Source: Candidatus Andeanibacterium colombiense (GTDB lineage Bacteria > Pseudomonadota > Alphaproteobacteria > Sphingomonadales > Sphingomonadaceae). From it: a stretch of DNA of 64,000 bases. How positions within the stretch are numbered: position 1 is the first letter of the stretch; the number at the start of each line of letters is the position of its first letter. Positions 34,113 to 43,496 of this stretch are shown here, in pieces. The notes beneath the pieces were generated by a model. That model did not search any database. It had not been told where the DNA came from and saw only the letters and a list, made by a program, of their open reading frames with translations. Both the position numbers and the translations under genes were made by a program. The stretch covers positions 1,550,001 through 1,614,000 of the forward strand of contig CP119316.1 of NCBI GenBank assembly GCA_029202985.1, given 5' to 3'.

Positions 34113-34191
34113 GAGTCCCTGCGCAGGCAGGGACCTCAGGCTGCGCGCGCCGCGCTGAACCTGCCCGAGGCCCCTGCCTGCGCAGGGGCTC
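34113..34191. repeat. Pair of inverted dispersed palindromes (CCTGCGCAGGCAGG type)
   Basis: Two inverted copies, at 34113-34140 and 34167-34191, of a palindromic element with core CCTGCGCAGGCAGGG. A third copy lies at 59431-59457. Such short intergenic palindromes behave like REP elements. Confidence 0.75.
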
Positions 34192-34201
34192 GGACTATCC
34201 C

Positions 34202-34816
34202 CTAAACCCCCGCCAGCCGGTAGCCGCCCGCCGGGTCGGTCGCGATCAGGGCGCCCAGCCCGTGCGCGGCGAGTTTCGAGCGCAGGCGCGAGACGTGGAC
34301 CTGGACGCTGTTGGTTTCGGGCTCGTGCCGGAGCCGCCACACATCGCGCAGCAGTTCGGGCCGGGTGACCGGGCGGCCGGGACTTTCGGCCAGGCGCCAG
34401 ATCAGCCCGAATTCGCGCGGGTGCAGCGCCAGCCAGTCCTGCCCGATCCGCCCGTCACGGTGGATCAGGTCGAGTGTGACCGGGCCGGCTTCACGCAGCC
34501 GCGTGACGAGGCCGAACAGGTGCGCGAGCCGCCGGGCGCGGATGTCGAGTTCGGCAAGGGCGATGCTCGCGGCCAGCGCCTCGCCGCAGCCAAGCGCGAG
34601 CAGCGCCGCGCGTTCGGCCGGCTCCTCGATTCCCAGCAGGATCAGGCGGGCCGGCTCACGCTCCGCTTCGATCAGCGCGCGCAGTTCGCCCGCTGCCGAC
34701 GCGGCGCCGATCAGCCGCACATCCGCGCGATCGGGCGCGGCAAATTGCCACCCGGTCCGGCGCAAATCCCATTGCACAGGCGGGTCGCTCCCCGAATGCC
34801 AACAGAATGCGACCAC
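34202..34816 (-). CDS. Winged-helix DNA-binding protein with degenerate receiver
   Basis: A 204-aa protein. Residues ~105-204 form an OmpR/PhoB-type winged helix (LALHPREFGLIWRLAESPGR; TNSVQVHVSRLRSKLAAHGL; ATDPAGGYRLA). The N-terminal ~100 residues look like a shrunken receiver, but the strand where a phospho-accepting Asp is expected reads ARLILLGIEEP, with no Asp. It therefore probably works without standard phosphorylation. No sensor kinase is adjacent. Target genes are unknown. Confidence 0.75.
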   Translation of the reverse strand: MVAFCWHSGSDPPVQWDLRRTGWQFAAPDRADVRLIGAASAAGELRALIEAEREPARLILLGIEEPAERAALLALGCGEALAASIALAELDIRARRLAHLFGLVTRLREAGPVTLDLIHRDGRIGQDWLALHPREFGLIWRLAESPGRPVTRPELLRDVWRLRHEPETNSVQVHVSRLRSKLAAHGLGALIATDPAGGYRLAGV

Positions 34817-34938
34817 CGTGCCCCCACCGGCACGCGAGCCCGATGCGCGCCGTCAGGGCACAGCATAGCGGCTCCCCCGGCAGGAGGAGCCGCAAGCTGT
34901 TCGGTTTCGGATCAAACTTTTCGCCCGTGCGACGGGCG

Positions 34939-36138
34939 TCAGGCCGCGTTGGAATTGACGCCCATCGACTGGAGGTAGCGCTTGATGTTGCGCGCGGCCT
35001 GCCGCAGCCGCTGCTCGTTCTCGACCAGCGCGATGCGGACATAGCCTTCGCCGTCCTCGCCATAGCCGACGCCCGGCGCCACCGCGACATCGGCATGGGT
35101 GAGCAGCTGCTTCGAGAATTCGAGGCTGCCCATCTCCTTCAGCGCCGGCGGCAACGGGGCCCAGGCGAACATCGAGGCCTTGGGCGGCGGAATGTCCCAC
35201 CCGGCGCGGCCGAAGCTTTCGACCAGCACGTCGCGGCGCTTGTGATACAGCTCGCGGTTCGCCTGGACGATGTCCTGCGGGCCGTTGAGCGCGGCGCAGG
35301 CCGCCGCCTGGATCGGGGTGAACGCGCCGTAATCGAGGTAGCTCTTCACCCGGGTCAGCGCCGCGATAAGCTGCGGATTGCCGACCGCGAAGCCGATCCG
35401 CCAGCCGGCCATCGAGAAGGTCTTGCTGAGCGAGGTAAACTCGACCGCGACATCCTTGCCGCCCTTCGCCTGCAGGATCGAGGGGGTCGGGTTGCCGTCG
35501 TAATAAAGCTCCGAATACGCGAGGTCCGACAGGACCCACACCTTGTGCTCCTTCGCCCAGGCGACCAGCCGTTCGTAGAACGCGAGGTCGACCGTCTCGG
35601 CGGTCGGATTGCTCGGATAGCCGACCACCAGCACGGAGGGACGTGGCACGGTGAAGGCCATCGCGCGGTCGAGCGCCTTCCAGTAATTCTCGTCCGGCGT
35701 GGTCGGGACCGAGCGGATCGTCGCCCCGGCGATGATGAAGCCGAACATATGGATCGGGTAGGACGGGTTCGGCGCGAGCACGACGTCGCCCGGCGCGGTG
35801 ATCGCGGTGGCGAGGCTCGCGAGGCCTTCCTTCGAACCCATCGTCACGACCACTTCGGTCTCGGGATCGACATCGACCCCGAAGCGGCGCGCGTAATAAT
35901 TCGCCTGCGCCTTGCGCAGCCCGGGAATGCCCTTCGACTGCGAATAGCCGTGGCTGCCGGGCTTGCGGGCAACTTCGCAGAGCTTGTCGATCACGTGCTG
36001 CGGAGGCGGCAGGTCGGGATTGCCCATGCCGAGGTCGATAATGTCCCTACCGGCCTGACGCGCCGCGGCCCGCATCGCATTGACTTCGGCGATGATATAG
36101 GGCGGCAGTCGCTTGATGCGGTAGAATTCCTCGGACAT
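34939..36138 (-). CDS. PLP-dependent aminotransferase (LL-DAP/AlaC-like)
   Basis: A 399-aa class I aminotransferase. The PLP lysine is in SLSKTFSMAGWRIGFAVGNP, the conserved PSNPTAETVD and DLAYSELYYDG motifs are present, and the N-terminus (RIKRLPPYIIAEVNAMR) matches the AlaC / LL-diaminopimelate aminotransferase-like group. Likely roles are alanine formation from pyruvate and glutamate or another amino-acid transamination. GGAAAGG precedes the ATG. It is divergent from phaC with 253 bp between. Confidence 0.85.
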   Translation of the reverse strand: MSEEFYRIKRLPPYIIAEVNAMRAAARQAGRDIIDLGMGNPDLPPPQHVIDKLCEVARKPGSHGYSQSKGIPGLRKAQANYYARRFGVDVDPETEVVVTMGSKEGLASLATAITAPGDVVLAPNPSYPIHMFGFIIAGATIRSVPTTPDENYWKALDRAMAFTVPRPSVLVVGYPSNPTAETVDLAFYERLVAWAKEHKVWVLSDLAYSELYYDGNPTPSILQAKGGKDVAVEFTSLSKTFSMAGWRIGFAVGNPQLIAALTRVKSYLDYGAFTPIQAAACAALNGPQDIVQANRELYHKRRDVLVESFGRAGWDIPPPKASMFAWAPLPPALKEMGSLEFSKQLLTHADVAVAPGVGYGEDGEGYVRIALVENEQRLRQAARNIKRYLQSMGVNSNAA

Positions 36139-36391
36139 TGGACCTTTCCTGAATTTTTGCTGCGCCAGATTGCGGCGCGGCGCGCCTTATCGGCGATTTC
36201 CAGTGAAACCGCCAGCCCGCTTGAGCAGAAAAGCCGTGAGCCCCGGCGGGATCGGCCATGCGCCGGGAGCGTGGACCTGCCATGTGCCGACCGGCCGAGC
36301 GCGCTGTGTCGCAACCCCGTCTTGATCCGGCGCGCATAATCGCGGATGATTCGAGCGCCGCGGTGATCGCCCCGGCGATTCAGGACTATTG

Positions 36392-38248
36392 ATGGCCGAC
36401 GATACCAGCGACCCAGCCGCCTTCTTCACCGACATGCTCAAGGCCCAGGGAAATGCCGCAAGGCAGATCTTCGGCCAGTTCATGCCCGGCATCGAACTGC
36501 CCGCGCCCGGGACGGGCGGCCTGGCGCAATTCCAGGCCGGCGTCGGCGAATGGCAGAAATTGTGGAGCGGCTTCCAGCAGCAGCAGGCGCTGCCCGACCG
36601 GATCCCGCCGCTGATGACCGATCCGGGCGAATGGCTCGAATATCTCAATGCGTTCTACCGCCAGGTCCCGCTCGCCAATCCGGAAAAGCAGCAGGAGCTG
36701 TTCCGCGAAGGCATGACACTGTGGCAGACGATCATCGGCCAATATGGCGAGGACGGGCAGAAGCCCGAGCTCCCGCTGGCCGACCGCCGCTTCGCCGATC
36801 CGAAATGGCGCGAGCAGCCGGTGTTCGCGCTGATCCACCAGACCTATCTGATGGTCGCGCGGCAGATACTCGCGCTGGTCGACGAGACCGAGGGCCTCGA
36901 GCCGCATGCGCGCGAGCAACTGCGCTTCGCCACCCGCACCGCGATCGAGGCGCTGAGCCCGGCGAATTTCCCGATGCTCAACCCGGTGGTGCTCGACCGC
37001 ACGATCGAGCGCAGCGGCGAAAATCTGGTCAAGGGGTTCGAGCGGCTCGCCGGCGATCTCGAGAAGGGCCAGTTGACCCATACCGACACGGGCGCGTTCA
37101 AGCTCGGCGAGAATATCGCGATCACGCCCGGCAAGGTGGTCCACGAGACACGGCTGTACCAGCTGATCCAGTATTCGCCGACGACCGACGAGGTGTTCGA
37201 GACGCCGCTGGTGATCTTCCCGCCATGGATCAACCGCTTCTACATCCTCGACCTCAATCCGAAGAAGAGCTTCGTGAAGTGGACGACCGACCAGGGCATC
37301 ACCACCTTCATGGTCAGCTGGAAGTCGGCCGACGAGACGATGGGCGATGTGACCTGGGACGATTACATCCGCGCCCAGATCGACGCGATCGACCATATTC
37401 GCGAGCGGCTCGGCGTGAAGAGCGTCAATGCGATCGGCTATTGCGTTGCCGGCACCACATTGGCCGCGACGCTCGCGATCCTCGCCCGGCGGGGCGAGGC
37501 GGCGAAGGTCAACAGCGCGACCTTCTTCACCGCCCAGGTCGATTTCGAGCGCGCCGGCGAGCTCAAGGTGTTCATCGACGAAGCGCAGCTCAAGATGATC
37601 GAGCGGGCGAGCCAGGCGGGCTTCCTCGACGGGCGGATCATGGCGGCGACCTTCAACCTGCTCCGCGGCACCGACCTGATCTGGAACTATGTGGTCAACA
37701 ACTACCTGCTGGGCGAGGATTACCCGGCGTTCGACCTGCTCTACTGGAACGGCGATGTCTCGAACCTGCCGGCCCGGTGGCACACCGCCTATCTGAAAGA
37801 CCTCTACCGCGACAATCTGCTGGTGATCCCCGACCACATGGTGGCCGACGGGACCCCGATCGACCTCGCCCGGATCGAGACCCCGGCCTATATCCAGGCC
37901 GGGCGCGAGGACCACATCGCGCCGCCCGACAGCGTGTTCCGCATGACCGAATTCCTCGCCAACGCGCCGGCCCGCTTCGTGCTGGCGGGCAGCGGGCACA
38001 TCGCCGGGGTGGTCAACCCGCCGGGCTCGGGCAAGTATCAATACTGGACCCACGAAGGCCGCTTCGCCGACCTCGCCGCGTTCCGGAACGGCGCGACCGA
38101 GCATCCCGGCAGCTGGTGGCCGGATTGGCTGCAATGGCTCGAAGCGCAGGCACCGGGCCGGGTCCCGGCCAAGGGCAAGCGCAAGCCCGGCGGCCGCGGC
38201 GACAAGGTGATCGAGGATGCGCCAGGACGCTACGTCGCGAGTCGCTAG
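36392..38248 (+). CDS. phaC: Class I polyhydroxyalkanoate synthase
   Basis: Polymerises hydroxyacyl-CoA into PHA at the granule surface; 618 aa, as expected for class I. The active-site lipase-like box is IGYCVAGTT with nucleophile Cys351. The catalytic His lies in GSGHIAGVVNPP, and the PHB synthase signature WKSADETMGDVTWDDY is present. The ATG at 36392 has AGGA seven bases upstream; a TTG one codon earlier was not used. The phasin gene follows on the same strand with its own promoter, forming a PHA locus. phaA/phaB and phaR are not in the window. Confidence 0.92.
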   Translation: MADDTSDPAAFFTDMLKAQGNAARQIFGQFMPGIELPAPGTGGLAQFQAGVGEWQKLWSGFQQQQALPDRIPPLMTDPGEWLEYLNAFYRQVPLANPEKQQELFREGMTLWQTIIGQYGEDGQKPELPLADRRFADPKWREQPVFALIHQTYLMVARQILALVDETEGLEPHAREQLRFATRTAIEALSPANFPMLNPVVLDRTIERSGENLVKGFERLAGDLEKGQLTHTDTGAFKLGENIAITPGKVVHETRLYQLIQYSPTTDEVFETPLVIFPPWINRFYILDLNPKKSFVKWTTDQGITTFMVSWKSADETMGDVTWDDYIRAQIDAIDHIRERLGVKSVNAIGYCVAGTTLAATLAILARRGEAAKVNSATFFTAQVDFERAGELKVFIDEAQLKMIERASQAGFLDGRIMAATFNLLRGTDLIWNYVVNNYLLGEDYPAFDLLYWNGDVSNLPARWHTAYLKDLYRDNLLVIPDHMVADGTPIDLARIETPAYIQAGREDHIAPPDSVFRMTEFLANAPARFVLAGSGHIAGVVNPPGSGKYQYWTHEGRFADLAAFRNGATEHPGSWWPDWLQWLEAQAPGRVPAKGKRKPGGRGDKVIEDAPGRYVASR

Positions 38249-38298
38249 CTTCGCGATCCGGCAGGATTTCGGCCGCATCCGCGCATAAGCGGCGGAAA

Positions 38299-38360
38299 TT
38301 GTGCACTGCACAAAAATTCCTTGACTTCGGGCCGGTCATGCCTAATTTGTGCACTGCAAC
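38299..38360 (+). promoter_or_regulatory. Phasin promoter with two TTGTGCACTGCA operators (PhaR-type)
   Basis: A perfect 15-bp palindrome TTGTGCACTGCACAA lies at 38299-38313 and a second, partly degenerate copy TTGTGCACTGCAAC at 38347-38360. Between them are TTGACT (38321-38326) and TAATTT (38343-38348) at 16-bp spacing, a standard promoter. The operators flank the -35 and overlap the -10. PhaR-type regulators of alphaproteobacteria bind CTGC/GCA-rich sites of this kind upstream of phasin genes, so granule-responsive repression is likely. Confidence 0.7.
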
Positions 38361-38398
38361 ATAGGCCCGTGCTGGGCGTTATGCAGGACGCAGCGATC

Positions 38399-39226
38399 AT
38401 GGCTGACGAAACTGAAAAGGAACTGGAAGCCGCTGCGAAGGCCTATGCCGCCGCAGCCGAGGCTGTGCCGGCGAAGCTCGAACCCGTGAAGGTCGAGCCG
38501 GCAAAGCCTGCCGCGAAAGCGTCCGCCGCACAGACCACCCCGCCTGCCGAGCCGGTCGCCTCCGCGCCGCTCAAGGCCGAAATCGTCAAGCGCGCGCCGG
38601 TGAAGAAGCCGGCGCCCGCGAAAGCAAAACCAAAGGCGGCAAAGACCGTCCCCACTCCGGAAATTTTTCCGAAGACCAAGCCCGTGGCGAAGCCGCTGGC
38701 TGCCAAGCCGGTGAAAGCCGCCACCACCCCTAAAGCGCTTCCGGAGGCAACGCAGGCCCCGAAGTCGCTCATCGCATTGAAGGAACGCATCATGGCCAAG
38801 ACCCCCGATTTCACCCAGACCGTCACCGACGCCGTCGCCGATCTGCAGACCAAGGCGAAGACCGCTTACGAAAAGAGCACCGCGCTCGCCGGCGAAGCGA
38901 CCGAGTTCGCCAAGGGCAATGTCGAAGCGATGGTCGAGAGCGGCAAGATCTTCACCGAAGGCTTCAAGTCGATCGGCAAATCCTACGCGGAAGAAGCCAA
39001 GTCGGCCTATGAAACCGCGACCGCCGATTTCAAGGAAATCGCCGCGATCAAGTCGCCGACCGAGCTGTTCCAGCTCCAGGGCAAGCTCGCGCGCCGCAAT
39101 TTCGACGCGATGATGGCCTTCGGTTCGAAGTCCAGCGAAGCCCTGGTGAAGCTCGCCAGCGAGGGTTTCGCCCCGCTTTCGAGCCGCGCCAGCCTCGCCG
39201 CCGAAAAGCTCTCCAAGGCCGCCTGA
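38399..39226 (+). CDS. Phasin family protein
   Basis: A 275-aa PHA-granule coat protein. The N-terminal ~140 residues are a low-complexity Ala/Lys/Pro region (KPAAKASAAQTTPPAEP), followed by the helical phasin domain from about residue 145 (AKTPDFTQTVTDAVADLQTK; EFAKGNVEAMVESGKIFTEG; NFDAMMAFGSKSSEALVKLA). The lysine-rich extension is PhaF-like and might contact DNA; that is inference. The ATG at 38399 was chosen since upstream frame overlaps the promoter. A strong hairpin terminator follows. Confidence 0.88.
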   Translation: MADETEKELEAAAKAYAAAAEAVPAKLEPVKVEPAKPAAKASAAQTTPPAEPVASAPLKAEIVKRAPVKKPAPAKAKPKAAKTVPTPEIFPKTKPVAKPLAAKPVKAATTPKALPEATQAPKSLIALKERIMAKTPDFTQTVTDAVADLQTKAKTAYEKSTALAGEATEFAKGNVEAMVESGKIFTEGFKSIGKSYAEEAKSAYETATADFKEIAAIKSPTELFQLQGKLARRNFDAMMAFGSKSSEALVKLASEGFAPLSSRASLAAEKLSKAA

Positions 39227-39279
39227 GGCCTGAAGTTTTCCTTCCGCCGAGGTCCTCTCCCCGCGGCGGTTGGTACAAG

Positions 39280-39311
39280 ACGGGCCGGTCGGCATGCGCC
39301 GATCGGCCCGT
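39280..39311 (+). terminator. Rho-independent terminator after phasin gene
   Basis: A 14-bp stem with one G-T pair (39280-39293 with 39298-39311) and a 4-base loop, ATGC, followed by TTTACGTTT. Confidence 0.85.
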
Positions 39312-39447
39312 TTACGTTTCCCCGGCCACCATTTCGGGGCCCTGTTTACGGTTTAGGGCCGGAATTTGCGCTATCGCGCGGCGCGCCGAAATTTTTTTCG
39401 GGCGCGCTCTCTTGCGGGTTTGGGCGGCGATACGATATTCTGCCGAC

Positions 39448-39861
39448 ATGAGCCGGCAATCGATCCTTGCGGCGGACGCTTTCAGCGATCCGTACCTGTC
39501 CGCCGCGATGGCCGGCGATGACGAGGATTCCGGAGACGGCATCGGCGGAGGCGACGACGCGGGGGACGGCCAGACCGGCCTCGCGACCAAGACCCGCGCC
39601 AAGCCCAAGAAGCCGAGCCAGTACAAGGTGCTGATGCTCAACGACGACTACACCCCGATGGAATTCGTGGTGATGGTCCTCAAGCGCTTCTTCCGCATGG
39701 ATCTGGAGCAGGCGACCCGGGTGATGCTGCACGTTCACCAGAAGGGCGTCGGCGTCTGCGGCATCTTTCCCTACGAAGTGGCCGAGACCAAGGTCCATCA
39801 GGTGATGGATTTCGCCAAAGAGAACCAGCACCCGCTGCAGTGCACGCTTGAAAAGGCCTGA
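39448..39861 (+). CDS. clpS: ATP-dependent Clp protease adaptor ClpS
   Basis: N-degron adaptor that delivers substrates to ClpA; 137 aa. The ClpS core is YKVLMLNDDYTPMEFVVMVL, then HVHQKGVGVCGIFPYEVAETK. The ~55-residue N-terminal extension is acidic and glycine rich (GDDEDSGDGIGGGDDAGDG), longer than in E. coli ClpS. No clpA follows; lptF is the next gene. The ATG at 39448 fits the family best; a GTG/ATG further upstream is less likely. Confidence 0.88.
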   Translation: MSRQSILAADAFSDPYLSAAMAGDDEDSGDGIGGGDDAGDGQTGLATKTRAKPKKPSQYKVLMLNDDYTPMEFVVMVLKRFFRMDLEQATRVMLHVHQKGVGVCGIFPYEVAETKVHQVMDFAKENQHPLQCTLEKA

Positions 39862-39912
39862 CCGCGGTCTAAAGCCGGGTTGTAGCTGGTTGCCGGACAG
39901 GTCGAGCGCCCT

Positions 39913-41172
39913 TTGAAATTTTTCACCGCCATCGACCGTTATATCCTCCGGCTCGTGCTGGGGCCGATGTTCGCGGTATTCGTGATCGCCGCCTCGCTGC
40001 TGGTGCTCGACAAGATGCTGCGCCTGTTCGACCTGGTCGCGACCGAGGGCGGGCCGGTCGGCATCGTGTTCAAGATGCTGGCCAACCTGCTGCCCGAATA
40101 TGCGAGCCTCGCGATTCCGCTGGGGCTGATGCTGGGCATTCTGCTCGCCTTCCGCAAGCTCGCCACGTCCAGCGAACTCGACGTGCTGCGCGCGGTCGGC
40201 ATGAGCTACACCCGCCTGCTGCGCGTGCCGTTCATCATCACCGCGCTGATGCTGGCGCTGAACTTCGTGATCGTCGGCTATCTCCAGCCCTATGCCCGCT
40301 ATTATTACGAGGAAATGGAGCACCAGCTCCAGACCGGCGCGCTCGGCGCCTCGATCAAGGTGGGCGAATTCACCACGCTGCAAGACCGCATGGCGCTGCG
40401 GATCGAGAAGAGCGAGGACGAGGGCACCAAGCTGATCGGGATCTTCGCCCGGGTGGTCGACAAGAACGGCCAGGTCCTGTCGATCTCGGCGCGCGAGGGG
40501 CGGTTCTTCGCGAACCGCGAAAACCGCGACACGATCGTGCTGCGGCTGACCGACGGCGCGATCGTGCAGGACATCAACAAGCCCGGCCAGAACCCGCGGG
40601 TACTGAGCTTCTCGCAGCACGATCTGCCGATCGACCTGCCCAAGATCGAGGAATTCCGCCAGCGCGGCGGCAACGACCGCGAATACATCCTGCCCGAACT
40701 GCTGCGGATCGGCTGGGCCAAGGATTCGACCCAGGCGGAAAAGAACGAAAGCCGGGCCAGCCTCAACTACCGCATGGTCGAGGTGGTGATGATGGTGCTG
40801 CTGCCGCTGCTGGCGCTGGCGCTGGCGATCCCGCCCAAGCGCTCGACCTCGTCGCTCGGGGTGTTCGTCTCGATCGTGCTGGTGGTCGCCTATCACAAGA
40901 TCAACCAATACGGGCAGGATGTCGCCGCGCTCGGCCGGATCGATCCGACGCTCGCGCTGTGGGGGCCGTTCGTGCTGCTCGCCGCGCTGATCCTGTGGAT
41001 GTATTACCGGGTCGCCTTCGTGCCCGGCGGCCAGGCGATCGGCGCGCTCGAAACAGTCTTCGCCAAGCTGGTCAAGCGCATCCGCAGCCTGCTCGACCGG
41101 CGCCACTCGCAGCAGCTGCAGGCGCATGACCAGACGAGCGGCCAGATGATCGCGGGGACCGATGCAGTTTGA
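39913..41172 (+). CDS. lptF: LPS export permease LptF
   Basis: Inner-membrane permease of the LptBFG ABC transporter that extracts lipopolysaccharide. 419 aa with a TTG start. Three N-terminal membrane helices (MFAVFVIAASLLVLDKML; YASLAIPLGLMLGILLAFRKL; FIITALMLALNFVIVGYLQP), a periplasmic beta-jellyroll region, then three C-terminal helices. The coupling-helix SSELDVLRAVGMS is visible. A hydrophilic tail (RRHSQQLQAHDQTSGQM) ends the protein. It overlaps lptG by 11 bases. Confidence 0.9.
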   Translation: MKFFTAIDRYILRLVLGPMFAVFVIAASLLVLDKMLRLFDLVATEGGPVGIVFKMLANLLPEYASLAIPLGLMLGILLAFRKLATSSELDVLRAVGMSYTRLLRVPFIITALMLALNFVIVGYLQPYARYYYEEMEHQLQTGALGASIKVGEFTTLQDRMALRIEKSEDEGTKLIGIFARVVDKNGQVLSISAREGRFFANRENRDTIVLRLTDGAIVQDINKPGQNPRVLSFSQHDLPIDLPKIEEFRQRGGNDREYILPELLRIGWAKDSTQAEKNESRASLNYRMVEVVMMVLLPLLALALAIPPKRSTSSLGVFVSIVLVVAYHKINQYGQDVAALGRIDPTLALWGPFVLLAALILWMYYRVAFVPGGQAIGALETVFAKLVKRIRSLLDRRHSQQLQAHDQTSGQMIAGTDAV

Positions 41173-42259
41173 TTTCTTTCCGTCGCGCTCGCTGACGATC
41201 TATCTCGCGAAGACCTTCATCATCCGCATCCTCGCGGTGCTGCTGATGCTGGTGCTGATCCTCCAGATGCTCGATCTGCTGGGCGAAAGCGGCAAGGTGC
41301 TCGGCTATCCCGGCAATGGCGAAGAGCAATTGTGGCATTACGTCGGGCTGCGCTTCCCGCAGCTGATCGCGCGCTTCCTGCCCTATTCGGTGTTGCTGGC
41401 GACGATCATCACCCTCGCGACGCTGAACCAGAACAGCGAGGTGGTCGCGATGAAGGCGGCCGGGATGTCGGCCCATCAGGTGCTCGCGCCGCTGCTGCTG
41501 TCGGCGGGGCTGCTGTCGGGGCTCAGCTTCGTATTCAACGAACGCATCGTGACCCGCGCCTCGGCCACGCTCGAGGCGTGGCAGGATGTCGATTACGGCA
41601 AGATTCCGGTCGATTCCGGCGTCCGCTCGAATGTCTATCTGACGGACGGCTCCGATATTCTCTCGGCCGCCAGCATCTCCGGCCGCGACCGGGCAATGGT
41701 GATGGAAGGGGTGACCTTCTACACCCGCGACCAGCACCAGATGATCAGCCGCGAGATCCACAGCCCGCGCGCGACCTACGCCGCGCCCGGCTGGCTGCTG
41801 GAAGCGCCGGTGCAGTTCGACGTGCAATCGGCCACCACCACGAAGCTCCAGCCGCTGGTGCTCGGCAAGGACATCACCCCGACCCAGGTCGCGCTGAGCA
41901 AGGTCGATGCGGATGGCGAGAACGTGTTCGAGCTGCGCCACTCGATCCATCTGCTCGACGCCGCGGGGCGCCGCACCGCCGAGCTCAAGGGCAAGTGGTG
42001 GCACAAGTTCTCCGGCCCGCTGTCGGCGATGCTGATGCCGCTGCTCGGCGCGGTCGCCGCCTTCGGCCTCGCCCGCTCGGGCCAGCTGCTGATCCGCGCG
42101 GTGATCGGCATGGCGCTCGGCTTCGCCTATTTCGTGGTCGACAACGCCGCGCTCGCGATGGGCAATTTCGGCGGCTACCCTCCGCTGCTGGCGGCCTGGG
42201 CGCCGTTCCTGCTGTTCTTCCTGATCGGCGAGACGGTGCTGATCAGGACGGAGGAGTAG
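41162..42259 (+). CDS. lptG: LPS export permease LptG
   Basis: Second permease half of LptBFG, 365 aa. Membrane helices at the N-terminus (TFIIRILAVLLMLVLILQML), the coupling region NSEVVAMKAAGMSAHQV, a jellyroll domain in the middle, and C-terminal helices (LSAMLMPLLGAVAAFGLARS; LLAAWAPFLLFFLIGETVLI). Translationally coupled to lptF by overlap. The ATP-binding partner LptB is not in the window. Confidence 0.9.
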   Translation: MQFDFFPSRSLTIYLAKTFIIRILAVLLMLVLILQMLDLLGESGKVLGYPGNGEEQLWHYVGLRFPQLIARFLPYSVLLATIITLATLNQNSEVVAMKAAGMSAHQVLAPLLLSAGLLSGLSFVFNERIVTRASATLEAWQDVDYGKIPVDSGVRSNVYLTDGSDILSAASISGRDRAMVMEGVTFYTRDQHQMISREIHSPRATYAAPGWLLEAPVQFDVQSATTTKLQPLVLGKDITPTQVALSKVDADGENVFELRHSIHLLDAAGRRTAELKGKWWHKFSGPLSAMLMPLLGAVAAFGLARSGQLLIRAVIGMALGFAYFVVDNAALAMGNFGGYPPLLAAWAPFLLFFLIGETVLIRTEE

Positions 42260-42263
42260 CGGT

Positions 42264-43358
42264 TCAGCGCACCACCATCGTGCTGCGCGCGATCTTGGCC
42301 ACCAGCATCCACATGCCCGGATAGTTCGCGCCCGAATAGGTCGATGGAATACCGAACTTCGCATGCAGGCGGCGGTGGGCTTCGGTCAGCGAGTGGTAGG
42401 GCAGGCTCGGCAGCAGATGGTGCAGCGCGTGGTAGCGCAGGCCGACCGGGGCCCAGAACTCGGCCCAGGGCGAGGGCGGGGGGACGTTGACCGTATCGAG
42501 ATATTGCGCGGTCACCGTCATCGGCTCGCCCTCGTTCTCCCACAGATGCGCGACCAGCGTGCGCAGCTGGTTCAGCACCGCGGTGACCGAGACCACCGCC
42601 AGCGCGATCGCCAGCGGCTTCCAGCCGAGGAACCAGACGCTACCCATCAGCGTCAGCGCCCACAGGCAGCAGCCGAGTTCCTGCCAGAACACCATCCGCG
42701 CGAAATCGCCCTCGGGCGGGCGGCGGCGGAAGTCGGGGTTGATCGAGAGCGAGGAGAAGCGTTCCCACACCAGCCGCCGCAGCGGCGGGATAAGCGCGCC
42801 GAGCGGGGTCAGGATGCCGAAGCGGATCAGGAAGGCGACCGGCGCGAGCAGCGCGACCAGGATGAACAGCGGCAGCGACCACGGCTTCATCAGCGCGAGC
42901 GGGAGGTATTCGGGATCCTCCGGCGTGCCGTAACGCGTGCGCGCATGGTGCAGCGTGTGGACCCCTTCATACATCAGGCTCGGGGTCAGCATCGGAATCC
43001 CGACCAGGACGTTCCACGCGAAGCGGAAGCCCGGCAGCGCGCTTTTGTGGATATGGGTCAGCTCGTGAATGAACAGCAGCGCGCGGTAAAGCGCCAGCGC
43101 CGCGACCACGCCCGAGGCCAGCGCCAGCCAAGGATTGGCCAGCAGAATCGCGCCCGCCAGCGCGCCATAGCCGAGCGCGGCCGAACCCAGCATGTCGGCC
43201 CAGTAGATGCCGGGACGCGCGGTGTTGATATCGCGGGTCAGCTCGGCGGCGGCGCGCAGCAGCTCCATGTCGTCGGGTATTTCCGCCAGCGCGACTCGCA
43301 CCTCGACCTTCGCCGAAGCGCCGGCGGGCATCTCGATACTCGGTTGGATAGTGTTCAT
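42264..43358 (-). CDS. Membrane fatty acid desaturase
   Basis: A 364-aa integral membrane di-iron enzyme. The three histidine boxes are HELTHIH, HTLHHART and HALHHLLP, with hydrophobic segments between them. It is convergent with lptG, only 4 bp apart. The very long open frame upstream (to 44702) is the antisense of the acetyltransferase-like gene and was not used; the ATG at 43358 starts MNTIQPSIEMPAG. The acyl or carotenoid substrate is not predictable from this alone. Confidence 0.85.
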   Translation of the reverse strand: MNTIQPSIEMPAGASAKVEVRVALAEIPDDMELLRAAAELTRDINTARPGIYWADMLGSAALGYGALAGAILLANPWLALASGVVAALALYRALLFIHELTHIHKSALPGFRFAWNVLVGIPMLTPSLMYEGVHTLHHARTRYGTPEDPEYLPLALMKPWSLPLFILVALLAPVAFLIRFGILTPLGALIPPLRRLVWERFSSLSINPDFRRRPPEGDFARMVFWQELGCCLWALTLMGSVWFLGWKPLAIALAVVSVTAVLNQLRTLVAHLWENEGEPMTVTAQYLDTVNVPPPSPWAEFWAPVGLRYHALHHLLPSLPYHSLTEAHRRLHAKFGIPSTYSGANYPGMWMLVAKIARSTMVVR

Positions 43359-43496
43359 ATCGAGCGGCCCCTGGGCGCAAATCGTGGCAGCAACATGACC
43401 TTGGCGTTCACCCGCGAAGCTGGTGCGGCGCGACGCGCTTGACAAGGACCAAGGAGCATACTCTTTGCCAGCGCATCCTTGATTTGGAACAACACC

